From positions 1-64,000 of the forward strand of contig CBDCWT010000042.1 in assembly GCA_965223305.1 (NCBI GenBank): a stretch of 64,000 bases of DNA. Direction: 5' to 3'. Each line of letters opens with the position of its first letter. Within the stretch, counting starts at the first letter, position 1. The notes beneath the pieces are model-generated. The model worked only from the letters and a program-made list of their open reading frames with translations, had not been told where the DNA came from and searched no databases. Source of the DNA: CBDCWT01 sp965223305 (GTDB lineage: Bacteria; Planctomycetota; Planctomycetia; Pirellulales; Pirellulaceae). This document shows positions 8,201 to 19,400 of the stretch, piece after piece. The position numbers and the translations under genes were made by a program.

Positions 8201-11200
8201 AGGAGAAACTACGGCCTACGACCAATACGGAAACAAGACGCTAGAAAGCAATCTGGGCTATGTGTCGGAGACGGGTCAAGACTTGAGCACCGATGACAAT
8301 GTCTACACCCACAGCGCCTACATCAACGACGCGTCAGCCAATCAATTTGGGCGGTTGTCGGCACGCCTCGTATCCGGCGGGAGCTACGGTCCGGCCTGGG
8401 GCGGGGCGAAATGCACGGCCCCCGCGGTGTTCAACAAAGACGCTGACTTTCGCTTAGAGGCCCGCTCGTACACAGCGAGTACTTGGGAGCTGGCATCGCA
8501 CTGTCGCTGGGACGACACGAACTCCGTCTGGCTAACGACAAGCTACGGCTACGACCCCAGGTTTGGCAACCGCACCACGGTGACCGCTCCGGGCCCCGCC
8601 GTCACGAAGACAACCTACGAAACAAAGTTCAACACCTATCGAGATAGCCTGACGACGCCTCCTAACGCGAGCGGCAAACGGTTTACGATGTACTTTGGCC
8701 ATGACCCACGCTTCGGCATCCGCGTGGCGCACACAGATTACAGCGGCAATGTCTTTCTCTATTCGCTCGACTCGTTTGGAAGAGCCGCGACGCGGCAAGG
8801 TCCACAGCCCGACGCAGACGTATTGCCTTCGCCAAACTGCCTGAGCGGTGCGCTGGTCGCGGGAAGCTATCCCTTTGAAGAAGCAAGCGTGGTGACGCTG
8901 AGTACTCAGAGTTGGAACAGCGATTCCTCGGGCGGCATCTACCGCGAACAACAACTGGTGCCCAGCTGGCCCACCGCGCAACACCGTTCATCTCCGATCG
9001 TCAATCGGGATTACGTAGATGCCCTTAATCGCAAATATCAACAGTTCTTGCAGGACGTGCCCAATGCTGATCCAGGTGTGGTGTATACGGACTGGAACTC
9101 TAGCAACAAGGTGGCACGCAAATCACTGCCCCTTATTCGCCCGGCCAACGCCGCGTCTGATCCCGACGACAATACTGTGAAATGGGTATCCCACGAATAT
9201 GACGCGTATGGGCGTCGAGTACGGACAACGACACCTGCCGGTGCTGACGGTACGCAGACGAGCATCACGACCTACAGCTACCAGGGGACCAGTAAGGGAG
9301 CGACAGTGACTCAGGTCGAGGCGGCCGAACAAACGTACCGTTTTACCCGCATCTTGACCCACGAGTACTTCAACGGCAAACGGCGAGTGACCGCCTTGCG
9401 AATTCCGGCCAGTGGTAACGCCACGACGAAGTTCGCTTACGATCGGCTGGGGCGCAGCACTGCCCACCAGGACCCAGCGGGCGCCACTACGAAGACCAGC
9501 TATGACTCCCTGGGACGAAAACTCCAAACGACTTCGTCGGCCAGCGGTATGTCCAGCTACGCCTATGATCCAGGCACTGGCCGGCTCATCAAACGAACGA
9601 CACCGGTCAACATCGAGTCGTTCGCCTATGACGCGCTGGGCCGGCTGCAACAGAAGAAGGCAGTGTCCGTGCCGCAAGGCGAGCAGTTGACGGTCACTTA
9701 CGGCTACGATGATCCAGGCTGCACCAACGCAGCCGACCGATTGACCTCCGTCACCACCCATGAAGGCGGCAGCGTCCAGCAGTCACGATTTGACTACTGC
9801 TATGATGCGTACGGAGGGCGCGCTCAGACGACGCTGACGCTCACAGGCGAATCCGTTCCGTTCATCACGCAGCGGAGCTACGATCCGATGCGCCGCCTCG
9901 TATCGGTTACCTATCCAGGGGGCGGAGGCGATACGCTGACGCACACTTTCGAAGGTATGCGCCTCAGCTCTGTCGCAGTAGGGAACACGACCTATGCCAA
10001 ATACTCTGCCTACACTGCGCAGGGATTACCGCAGCAGATTGAGTACGGCAATGGAGTCACGGAGCGCCGCGTCTATGCACCGCAGGGATTTGTCAACGAG
10101 CAGCACTTGACCGACAGCCAAGGAGCGGCGGTGTTCGACAACCTGATTCAATGGGACGACCTAAAACAAGTCAGACAGATAGACGATACGATAAGCGGCG
10201 AGACGGCTCATTTCGGCTACAGTAGCCGGCGGCTGGTTAATGCGTCGCTAACAGGTCAAGGGTCCCAAAGCTACGCCTACGCCCCTAACGGCAACATCAC
10301 ACAGAAGGGCGGGATGGGGCTTCACTACGACGGTCAGCGAGCTCTTACCGCGAAACAAGGCGGGGCGGAGGTCTGGTCGGCCGCCTATGATGCCGGCGGA
10401 CGCATGACCACACGAGTCTGGCAAAACAAGACGTACCGTTATCACTACGACCCACTCGGTCGGCTGAGTTCTGCGTCGAACGGCACATCGAACTCGTCGT
10501 TCATCTACAACGTGCGCGGGCAGCGGATTCAAAAGACGGACCCCGACGGGACCCGGACGATCTACGTCAATCCGTATTTTGAAAAAGTCGTGTTACTTGA
10601 CGGTAGTTCACAGACAACCAAGTACGTCTTGGATTCGCTGCGTCGCATCGCCATGCAGACGACGGTACAGAATAGCTCGGAGCAAGATCAAGACGGGATT
10701 CCCACGGTGGGCACGCTGTACCTTACGCCCAACTACCTGCATAGCACGTCGGTCACGACCGATGCGGCCGGGAAGGTGGCGACACCGGTTACCTACAAAC
10801 CGTACGGGGAAATCTCAACAATCCGCGCGGACAATTTCCGCTACAAGTACACCGCGAAGGAACAGGACAGCACGGGGCTCTACTACTTCAACGCCCGCTA
10901 CTACGACCCTGTTGTGGCGAAGTTTACTACGCCGGATCGTGGCTTGGGGGCCCACCCCTACCAGCGAGATGCGTTGAATCGATACGAGTACGCCTTGGGG
11001 CAATCCCGTCACCTATCTCGACCCCACCGGTCGGGCGATGTCGGGAGCCGGCGTCGCGGGTTGCCTGTTTGCGATCCCAAGCGTGCTTTCAATGGTTGGT
11101 GGCTTTGTCGAGATCGGCCAAGGTTACTCCGCGCTGGGATACACATCCTTGGCGGCAGGGAGCGCGGGGACTATCGGGGGTCTTATCCTTTGCATTCGAG

Positions 11201-11850
11201 ATATTGTCCAGGGCTGCTGTGGCCGAGGGAATGGCGGCAACGGCGGCGATGGAGGTAACGGTGGGGGAGGTGACGGTGGAGGAGGTAACGGTGGTGGAGG
11301 TAACGGCGGAGGAGGTGATGGTGGCGGAGGCAACAATGGGGGACTTGGAGGGGGAGGAGATGACAGTCTGGTGGTAAATAGCGACGACTTGAGTCACATT
11401 GCAGACCAACCCCTTGAGCAAGGCGACCCGCAGGGATACGCAGATGAGAGTAGCTCGGAGGAACCTATCCAGCTCCTTGAAGAAGGAGACGGTGGGCTCA
11501 TCGATAGTTCGTCCACGGAGGCGGCACTCTCCGAAAGCGCTGTGTTGCCGGAAGCCGAAGCGGATGCGACCGTCTCAGCGCTAACATCGACCGTGGCAGC
11601 CGATGTGGGAGCCGAGCTGGCAGCACCGGGTGCCGCTGCGGCAGCATCCGATGTCGCGACCACGTCGGCGCTGGCGGCCGATGCGGCAACATTGGCAGCC
11701 ACCGTGAGCACTGCCGGCGGTGCCGCCGCAGCCTCGACCGTCGAGGCAACCACAGTCGGCACGGCCGTGGCAGCCACAGCCGCCGGATCCAGTACCGCCG
11801 TCGGTGGAGAAGTCGGGTTAGACTTCTTGCTGCTGCTGCTGGCTCTCTAA
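5292..11850 (+). CDS. Secreted SpvB/FG-GAP/RHS-repeat protein, frame break at the RHS core end
   Basis: The ATG at 5292 follows GGAG and starts a signal peptide (MRQLSLTILCVLFVLTPSE). Domains in order: SpvB-like N-terminus (residues ~45-110, GSFQVSRSGAATYRVKV...GAGWRLAG), seven FG-GAP/VCBS-like Ca-binding repeats (DVNGDGRMDL, DVNADGLSDL, DVNGDGLADI and similar, ~375-790), a TcdB-middle-like segment, then many YD/RHS repeats and the RHS core end (YTAKEQDSTGLYYFNARYYD). The conserved end (GNPVTYLDPTGRAM) is in the next frame: the GGGG run at 10997-11000 has one base too many. Read across it, the protein continues ~280 residues with hydrophobic segments, a Gly-rich low-complexity tract and an Ala-rich tail to 11850 (~2,186 residues). 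RHS/SpvB proteins are polymorphic-toxin or Tc-toxin shells; no known toxin domain is visible in the tail and no immunity gene is evident. Confidence 0.8.
11231..11360 (+). repeat. Gly-rich low-complexity tract
   Basis: Imperfect tandem GGTGGAGGTAACGGCGGAGG units of about 15 bases encode GGNGGGGDGGGG-type repeats in the frame-shifted tail of the RHS protein. Such tracts change length easily by slippage. Confidence 0.8.
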
Positions 11851-12261
11851 AGAAAATCAGCCGCTGGGCGTTAGCCCACGGTTCAAACCCAACCGGATGC
11901 TAGCGCATTCCGGCCGATTCCAAAGTAGGCACTCCGTGTGACGTAACCCTCGCCTCAAAGAGGCTGTGCAGCTTTGACGGCATCACGGTTAAACAAACCT
12001 GCGGGACATTCACCGTTACCCCTCCCGCTCGCGGGAGGGTCGGACGCGTAGCGTCCGGGGAGGGCTGCCCCGGGAGTGATCGCCCCGAGGCGCGTCCCCC
12101 CTCTCCGGCCCTTCGGGCCGACTCTCCCCAAGGGGAGAGTGACGAAAGACGAAATCACGCACTAACTTAAAAGCTGCAGAGCCTCCAAAGTAGTAGGCAC
12201 ACTCCGTGTGCCGTAACCAAAGTCGCGGACGGCACACGGAGTGTGCCTGCTACCTTTTCCG
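11851..12261. repeat. Compound intergenic repeat cluster
   Basis: No gene seen. It contains AATCAGCCGCTGGGCGTTAGCCCACGG (11859-), the start module of both tandem arrays in this window; then a GC-rich hairpin cluster (12012-12186) ending in the CTCTCCCCAAGGGGAGAG palindrome with the conserved tail GACGAAAGACGAAATCACGC; then two CACACTCCGTGTGCC copies in inverted orientation (12187-12218 and 12231-12257), able to form a long stem. It may act as a terminator region, but is best described as a repeat pile-up. Confidence 0.8.
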
Positions 12262-14223
12262 ATGAAACACAGCTCGCCAAACCAAGCACAGAACCCAGCA
12301 GCCTTCCAGCAAGCTGGAGCCTGCCTCGCTGAGCTAGGCGAATCAGCTGGCTTGAGTTCTTCCGTCCGATCCCAATTGGCTTCTACTGCCGACAAAGCAG
12401 CACGTGCCAACCCGCACGAGTTTTGGCTGACTGCGAACTGGGGTGGAAGTGACGGCATCGGGTTCATCACCGGCGGTACCCAAGCTCCGCCGGCGGCCGG
12501 CTGGCCCGGCCACCGTCCTCCTGACTGGACGGCTGGTGTGGCGACCGGGTGGAGTTTCGAAGCGACTCGTCGAGGTGTTCGCGCCGCCAGCCACGTTCGA
12601 ATCGAAAGAAACTCGATCGACCTCTCGTGGCGCGAAGCGGGAAGTCTACTACGAGCGGCCGGTCAACGTCAGGCTCTGCAGTTCTTAGCTCAGTTGCCGA
12701 TTGGTCTCAGAGCATCATCGATTCCCTCAGCCCCTTGACGCCGAATGGACCGCCTTCGGCCGGCAGCAACGAGTGATCCTGTGGCTGCGGGCCGGCCCCA
12801 CAACGCTCGACTGGCTCGCAGATTGGCACGCTGTCGTCCAGACATCGCCGTGCGCCACCCGCACTCTGCTCGACGCTTTCCCATGGCTGGGATTGGCTCG
12901 TTATCCAGCCGGCTCCCTCTCGAGCGCGTTGCATTTCCATCCGCAGGCCGCGCGGCCGGCACTCCAGGTTAGCGCTGACGTCGAACTGCTGGTGCGAGAT
13001 CAGACGAGGCAACGCCAGGGACTTGCGCGTTTGCTGATGAGTCTCGGACATCGACCCGCAGACAATCGTGTCTGGCCCAGCTGCGCTGTCCCTCGCATTG
13101 TCGGCATCCTGGACGCAGCTCCCAGGTTCACAGGCCGCTGCTGTCGTGTCTCGGCTCGTCCCCAGCACTGACGGTCGTTCTCGGTCTCCATCGCTCCGGT
13201 CAACAACTCCTGCCAGCACGCAGCGAGCGCTGCAGCGGGGAATCGGCTATCTGACCAAGCAGCTGCATGATGACCACTGGAGCGACTACATGTTACCCGT
13301 TGGGGCTGCGAACGCTTGGGTGACGGCTTACGTGCTGTTTCAGCTGTCGCAGTTGCCCCCCCCGGCTCCTGCCTCGGCAAACCGCGCAAGCCGTATCAAG
13401 CGCCTTCCAATGGATGCGGAAGAACCGCACACCCGGCGGTGGATGGGGTTATCAAGTCGGAATCGAGGACGACGCGGACACGACCAGCCTAGCGATCATG
13501 GCCTTTCGCCAGATCGGCGAGCGGGTTCCGGCCGACGCCGTTGACTTAGTACGCAGCTGCTTCTGTGCCGATGGTGGCGTCGCTACGTATCAATCAGGCC
13601 AATCGCGTGCGAGCGGATGGCAGCGCAGCACCGCCGATGTCACTCCTTTGGCACTGTGGGCATTGGAAGGAGCGGTCGGCCAGAAGCAGCTCGACCGTGG
13701 CAGCTGCTACCTTTGGATGAATCAGCAGCAAGACGGCCTATGGTCGAGCTACTGGTGGCTGACCCGGCTCTACCCAACGTGGGCGGCCATCCAATGGCTG
13801 CGGCGCCGGGGGCCGATACCACGGCGGTCGGCAGTTGTGTCCACGCTGGCACAGTATCGCGCGATCGGCCCTTTTGAACTGGCCTTAAGATCGCTCATCT
13901 TGTGTGAACTGCGAGTCACTCCTCAACCCGTATCCCTTCTCAATGCCCAACTTGCCGACGGATCCTGGCCGGGTGACGCGCACATGCGTCTTACGGATCC
14001 CGATGTACTGCATCCTTGGCGTGAATTGCACGCCGGGCCGCTATTCCCGGATTCCCAGCGAGTCTTCACGACCGCCACAGCGGTGGCCGCACTCGCGCGG
14101 GGTCGGAGGGCGAGCGTGTTAGGTCCGCCGAGCCCAGGTCGGAACCATCAATCGGAACCCGAAGCGTCAGCGAGGGAAGAACTTGCGATGGTACATCAAC
14201 TTCCCCTCGCTGACGCGTTTTGA
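12262..14223 (+). pseudogene. Terpene-cyclase-like alpha/alpha toroid protein, several frame breaks
   Basis: Good protein is spread over several frames. Frame one runs from the ATG at 12262 (MKHSSPNQAQ...) to about 12720. A second covers about 12701-13150 (PLDAEWTAFGRQQRVILWL). A third holds GYLTKQLHDDHWSDYMLPVG. After a C8 run at 13356-13363 the fourth reads LLPRQTAQAVSSAFQWMRKN and on to 14223. The last part shows prenyltransferase/squalene-oxidase repeats: GGGWGYQVGIEDDADTTS (DxDTT-like, recalling the DxDD motif of class II cyclases), NQQQDGLW and NAQLADGSWPGD (QxxDGxW-like). A secretion signal is not visible. The N-terminal half is unrecognised. The last ~20 residues lie inside a hairpin repeat. 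Whether this is true decay or sequencing indels cannot be settled here. Function might be cyclisation of a terpenoid, or a non-enzymatic toroid. Confidence 0.55.
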
Positions 14224-14318
14224 TGTTGCGCATTTCGCCTCAATCGGAACCCGAAGCGTCAGCGAGGGACCAACTTGCGATGTTACGCCAACTCCCCCTC
14301 GCTGACGCTTCGGGTTAC
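14148..14318 (+). repeat. Two tandem copies of an ~92-bp hairpin repeat
   Basis: TCAATCGGAACCCGAAGCG starts copies at 14148 and 14240. Each copy pairs CGTCAGCGAGGG with a downstream CCCTCGCTGACG, so each folds as a hairpin. The first copy supplies the last codons and stop of the toroid gene. Confidence 0.85.
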
Positions 14319-14404
14319 GAAAGACGCGGCGAATCGGCCACCTTGTGCCTGCAAGAAGGCGAAAAGCGCAACCTCAACACTCGTAGGCGCCGTGGACCCG
14401 TTAG

Positions 14405-14578
14405 CCCGGATTATTCATGAAGATCGTCGCGAGAGGTTGTAAGTACGTTCGTGGCAAGGAAGGCGAGCAATTCTCCCGCAGGCGTATTGAAGCAATACGT
14501 CGAGGGAGAATTGTGAAGCATGACGAAGCCACGGATGGACTTACGACCTCGCAGCAGATCGCTCATGAATAATTCGGG
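14405..14578 (+). mobile_element. 174-bp palindromic MITE-like element, copy 1
   Basis: It begins CCCGGATTATTCATGA and ends TCATGAATAATTCGGG, terminal inverted repeats of 16 bp with one mismatch. The interior is also imperfectly palindromic: GAGGTTGTAAGTACGTTCGTGGC near the left pairs with GCCACGGATGGACTTACGACCTC near the right, so the whole element can fold into one long hairpin. It has no coding capacity. Near-identical copies lie at 16148-16321 and 32172-32345. This copy sits 18 bases past the sulfatase stop codon. Confidence 0.85.
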
Positions 14579-14595
14579 TTAGAGGGCTACCGTGG

Positions 14596-16116
14596 TTACG
14601 GGCGGCTGCGACCGGCCTGCTTGATCGACTCCAAACGCTGCAGCATACGCTGCAAACGATCCGGCTGCTCACTCACAAGATTGTGTCGTTCCTCTGGATC
14701 GGCAGCGAGGTTGTAGAGTTCGTAGCGGCCGGCGCCCTTCTCATAGGTGAGCGCCTTGATCGGCTTGGCGTTGGCATAAGAAAGGACTTTCCAATCACCC
14801 TCCAGCAGTGCCAAAGTCGGTCCCCGGTTTGGTTGCTGAATCAGGTGGTCGCGACCCCGCGCACCAGCTCGACCAAGTAGAGCCGGCAACAGATCAAAAC
14901 TGTCCGGGCAGTCGTCTGCGGCCAGTGACTGGTTCGTCAAGGCGGCCATGCTCGCCGCCAGATCGATCGTACAGACAACGTTATCAGAGACGCCTGGTTG
15001 GATGGTTCCTGGCCAGCGGCAGATAAAGGGCGTCCTCGTGCCGCCTTCATAGATGCTGTATTTGCCGCCACGAAATGGGCCGGAGGGTTGGTGCTTGCCG
15101 AGTTGAGTGATGGCGCCGTCTTGGTAGCCATCGTCCAATACTGGCCCGTTGTCGCTGCAGAAAACCACCAGCGTCCGCTCGGTAAGCGAGAGTCGATCCA
15201 GAACCTTCGTCAACTCACCAACACACCAATCCAGCTGCGCGATCGCGTCCCCGCGAAAACCGAGCTTCGTCTGGCCTTGAAATCGCTCGTGTGGCATACG
15301 CGGTACATGCAGGTCGTGCGAAGAAAAGAACAGGAAAAACGACTCCTTCTGATGCTGCTCGATCCAACGTACAGCTTGCCGTACCCATTCATCCGCCAAG
15401 TCCTCGTCGCGCCAGCGTGCCGCATGCCCACCGGTAAAGTAACCGATGCGTCCAATTCCGTTGTGAACGCTGTGGTTGTGCCCTTGACTCCAGTCCATCT
15501 TGAGCGTCGCGCGGACGGCCGGGTCCTTGCCTGTGGGATGATCCGGGCTGGGTTTCTCACGACCGACCCACAGCGGGTCTTGGGGATCTAGATCGCGAAC
15601 ACGGTGGTTCTCGACATAGACGCTTGGTACTCGGTCGTTGGTCGTGGGCAATAGGAAGCAATAGTCAAAGCCAATCTCCAGAGGCCCCGGCGCCAGGCGG
15701 CCATTCCAATCGGGAGCGGGTGCCTGACCCAACCCCAAGTGCCACTTACCAACGACAGCCGTGGAATAACCGGCCCTCTTGAACACCGATGCGATCGTCT
15801 CGGTTCCTGGCTGGATCAACGCCGTCGCGTTCGGAGGCGCGATGCCAGCACCCGGTTGGCGGAAGGCGTACTTTCCCGTGAGAAAGGAGAAACGAGTGGG
15901 AGTGCATGTCGACGCCGAACAATAGCCGTGCGTAAACCGCAGGCCCTGTTCGGCCAGTCGATCGATGTGGGGCGTCGCAAGTTCTGTGGCACCGTAGCAG
16001 CCCACGTCCCCGTACCCCAAATCGTCTGCCATGATCACAATCACATTCGGCCGCTCGGCCGCCGAGGAAACGGCGCCGAACAGCACGCCAGACAACAAAA
16101 GAGCAATGTGTCGCAT
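14596..16116 (-). CDS. Secreted sulfatase (alkaline-phosphatase superfamily)
   Basis: 506 residues. A signal peptide (MRHIALLLSGVLFGAVSSAA) is followed by the sulfatase N-terminus NVIVIMADDLGYGDVG with metal-binding Asp31/Asp32. The formylglycine motif CxPxR is intact as CTPTR with Cys71, so it should be matured by a formylglycine-generating enzyme and hydrolyse sulfate esters in the periplasm or outside. Later motifs include GKWHLG, VVFCSDNGPV and GGKYSIYEGGTRTPF. Length is usual for family S1. Planctomycetes use many such enzymes on algal sulfated polysaccharides; the substrate here is not readable from sequence. It is flanked on both sides by copies of the 174-bp palindromic element. Confidence 0.93.
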   Translation of the reverse strand: MRHIALLLSGVLFGAVSSAAERPNVIVIMADDLGYGDVGCYGATELATPHIDRLAEQGLRFTHGYCSASTCTPTRFSFLTGKYAFRQPGAGIAPPNATALIQPGTETIASVFKRAGYSTAVVGKWHLGLGQAPAPDWNGRLAPGPLEIGFDYCFLLPTTNDRVPSVYVENHRVRDLDPQDPLWVGREKPSPDHPTGKDPAVRATLKMDWSQGHNHSVHNGIGRIGYFTGGHAARWRDEDLADEWVRQAVRWIEQHQKESFFLFFSSHDLHVPRMPHERFQGQTKLGFRGDAIAQLDWCVGELTKVLDRLSLTERTLVVFCSDNGPVLDDGYQDGAITQLGKHQPSGPFRGGKYSIYEGGTRTPFICRWPGTIQPGVSDNVVCTIDLAASMAALTNQSLAADDCPDSFDLLPALLGRAGARGRDHLIQQPNRGPTLALLEGDWKVLSYANAKPIKALTYEKGAGRYELYNLAADPEERHNLVSEQPDRLQRMLQRLESIKQAGRSRP

Positions 16117-16147
16117 GAGACCACAAGAAGAAAGAGAGAATCGCTAA

Positions 16148-16321
16148 CCCGGATTATTCATGAAGATCGTGGCGAGAGGTTGTAAGTACGTTCGTGGCAA
16201 GGAAGGCGAGCAATTCTTCCGCAGGCGTATTGAAGCAATACGTCGAGGGAGAATTGTGAAGCATGACGAAGCCACGGATGGACTTACGACCTCGCAGCAG
16301 ATCGCTCATGAATAATTCGGG
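16148..16321 (+). mobile_element. 174-bp palindromic MITE-like element, copy 2
   Basis: Nearly identical to copy 1 over its full length, same orientation, with CCCGG... and ...TTCGGG ends. It lies 31 bases upstream of the sulfatase start on the minus strand, so copies 1 and 2 bracket that gene as direct repeats about 1.74 kb apart. A promoter for the sulfatase would have to be inside or beyond it. Confidence 0.85.
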
Positions 16322-16414
16322 CTAAGGACACCTCGACACGCCGCGGTCATCCGTTGAACGGCAAAGCACCGCAAGGCCTCGATCCGAATCATTGTCGGTA
16401 GCCAGCGAGAAAGG

Positions 16415-19400
16415 TCAATCCAACAGCCACGACAAATCGTCGAGGTTCTCCATCCAATCGTCGGAGTCCAGTTCAGCCAGAGCCCCGTCCAGATTCGACA
16501 GATGGCGATGGCGCTCACTGTCGACGTGCGAGCGCACGGCGGCCTGCCGGCCATCTACAAGATTGGCGTGATTCGACCTCAGCGGGACCGATACCACTGC
16601 CGAGTCGGTGGTCGCTGCGGCAAGTGAGGACTCCGCCACCAGTGCGACGTCCGGACTGCCACCAGATTCGCCCTCCCCTTCTCCGGCACTGAGTTCGGAG
16701 TGGAGCCTGTTGATGCGCGCCAGGATATCCGAAGGAGACAGGACGCCATTGCCGTCGGTGTCGTGGAACGGACCGTTGGGCCCTAATACCGCAGGGGAGG
16801 GAGCCAGGGGCAAGGTCCCGTCGGCGCTGATCACGGTCGGGACGTTCAGCTCGTTAATCGACGCCAGCACGTCGGCGATCGGAGAAAGCAAGCTATCGTT
16901 GTTCAGGTCAAATGGGTCGATGGGGTTTTGCCAAACAGCAGGTCCACTCAGCAAGAACTGGGCGGTGCCTTGCACCAGGACTCGGTAAAGTACGCCATCG
17001 ATCGCCGCCGTGTTGTTGAGCCTCCAACCTCCCCCAAAGTCGACAACGTCGTCCAGGTCGGCTTGGACGGCAAGCCCGGCGGGGGCATTCTGCGAAACGG
17101 AGAAGGGGGCCAACACGAGCTCGTTGGGACCGTTACCGCGCATGTCGATATGGTCCAGGTTGCTATATCGCGTCACGTCCAGTGTCAAGCCGCCGCCTTC
17201 GAGAACAAGCCGATCTTGGTCCTCTCCGCCCACGATCGAAATCAGGTCGGCCAGGGCGTCATCCACCGACTCGGCCAGACGAACCGAGTTCGCTCCCCCC
17301 ATGGTTTCAACTCTGACACCACCCCCGATGCTAGTCAGCGGCACGGCTACCGAACTAGATATCGTGTCACCCAAGTTCAGCCCCATCGTCGCCAGTGCAT
17401 TGAACGGGTCGCTGATCACTAGGTTGCTGCCGACGATGCGCAGCGTGAGATTATCGTCACGGGCACTGCCCGTAATTGTCAACACATTCCCTTCCAGCAC
17501 GACCGCGGTCGTGTCGTCGTCAGAGACCTGCAAGGAATCGGAGCCAGTCTCGTAGCCCGGAGCGCCTGCGATGATCGAGACGGTCTGAGCACCATCCAAG
17601 ACATTGTCATTGACGGCGGTGATCGGGAAAGGATCGGAAGTTGTCTGGCCGCTACGAATCACGATCGAGGCTGGTACGGACGCCTCGGTCGAGTCTCCGC
17701 TCGTCAAACTGACCACCAAGTCTCCCTCCGCATTGACACGCGTAACGGTGCCCATCGTGACACCACCATCCTCGGAAATCGTGTCGCCACTGATGGAAAG
17801 ACTGAGTGGCTCGAAGTCGGTCACCCCGATCACACCAGAAGCCGGCACAAACCCGGTCGCCATGGCGCGAATCGTAACGGCCTGTGTACCGTCCAAGATG
17901 ACGTCGTCGACAGCCGATACGGAAACCGTGGTGGAAGAGGCACCGGCCTCGATCGTAGCGCTCGCAGGCACCACGGCCTCACTGGCATCGTCGCTCAACA
18001 GGGATACAGTGACCGCAGCGGTCGTGTTTCCGGAGCGGCTGAGTATCACCTCGGTCGTTCCGCCGTTTTCAGAAATGCTTGCGTCCGCCGGCGTCAAAGT
18101 AAGCGACTCCGTCGGAGGAGCATAGGTCAGTTCCAGGCGCGGTGCCGAACCGGATGGGTTGTCCTTGCTGTCGAAGCGTCGACTGGTACCGGGAGAAGTC
18201 TCATTCCCGATGACAACCCAGCCGAAGTTCTCATCTGGAGTTTCCAGCCAGCTCTGAACGTCGGCAGTCAATGCCGCAGAGGACCACGTAGCAACGCCGC
18301 CCGCGCCTCCCACATTGGCCGTGGCGCTCGCGGTGGCTGCGAAATCGCCGCCGGGATTCGACCATTGCTGGCTGTCGTAGAAAGTGTGTAGCCACGTCGC
18401 GTCGCCGGGACTCGCCTCACTACCACCACTCTCCTGGCCACCCGCATGCGAGGTGCCTTCACCCCAATCCTGTGTTAACTTGTGAACGGCATAGGCTTCT
18501 TCACCCTCTACCGGTGCCTGCGACACGGTGAGCGAAAAACTCGCATTCGTGACGATGGCGCCGGCCGGGATACCCTCGCCGCTCAGATCAAAACCGACAA
18601 CTGCTCGGCGGACCGCATCGACCGGTTGGCCGGTGCGGCCGGCAAACAAAAAGTCGCCCACTCCGTTACTGCGAGCACCCACTGCGTTCTCATAGAGCGT
18701 ATTGTCTCGGCTCGGAGCTAGCGAGATCGTCACCGTATCGTCGTCGAGAACGTTGATCGAGACCGTTCCGTCAATGTACCCTTCTGCGGATACGGTGACG
18801 GTAACCGTCTGATCACCGTCTAACTCAGCGTCGTCTTGGGCGCGCACCAAGAAGTTGCGCGAAGGCAGACCGTTAGCAATCGTCACACTTTGAATGACCG
18901 TCGCTTCACCTGGGTCACTGGTGGACAGCTGGACGTTCAAATCACCTTGTGTGCCAGGCCTCAACACCGTGGCCGTGGTCAGTCCACCGTTCTCTTCGAT
19001 CGCGTTGGTTGCCAGCGTGACGAGCAACGCTTCGAAGTCAGTCACATCCAAAGTGGCTGTGGCCGGCTCGTACCCAGTCGCTGTGGCAGTGATCCCGACG
19101 GCTTGAGTTCCGTCCAACAACTGGTCGTCAACGCTGTTGATGTCGAAGGCGGCGCTCGTCTGGCCGTCTGGGATGAGTACCGACGCAGCCACTGTCGCTT
19201 CGTCTGTCGCGTCACTTGTCAGGAGAACCAACAGGTCGCCGGCCGCGTCGTTCCTAGTAACCGTACCGGTCGTCTCACCGAGTCGCTCGGAGATCGAACC
19301 ATCGGCGATCGTGATCTGCAGCGCCTCGAAATCAGTAACCTGCAGCGTAGCCGATCCGTCTATATAACCAGCCGCAGATGCGGTCACTGAAACCGTCTGT

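Noticed and set aside
11124..11336. Proline-rich ORF on the minus strand
   Set aside because: Antisense of the Gly-rich tract of the RHS protein.
12187..12257. Inverted repeat as a Rho-independent terminator
   Set aside because: Stem-forming but no U-tract; it is a pair of dispersed repeats.
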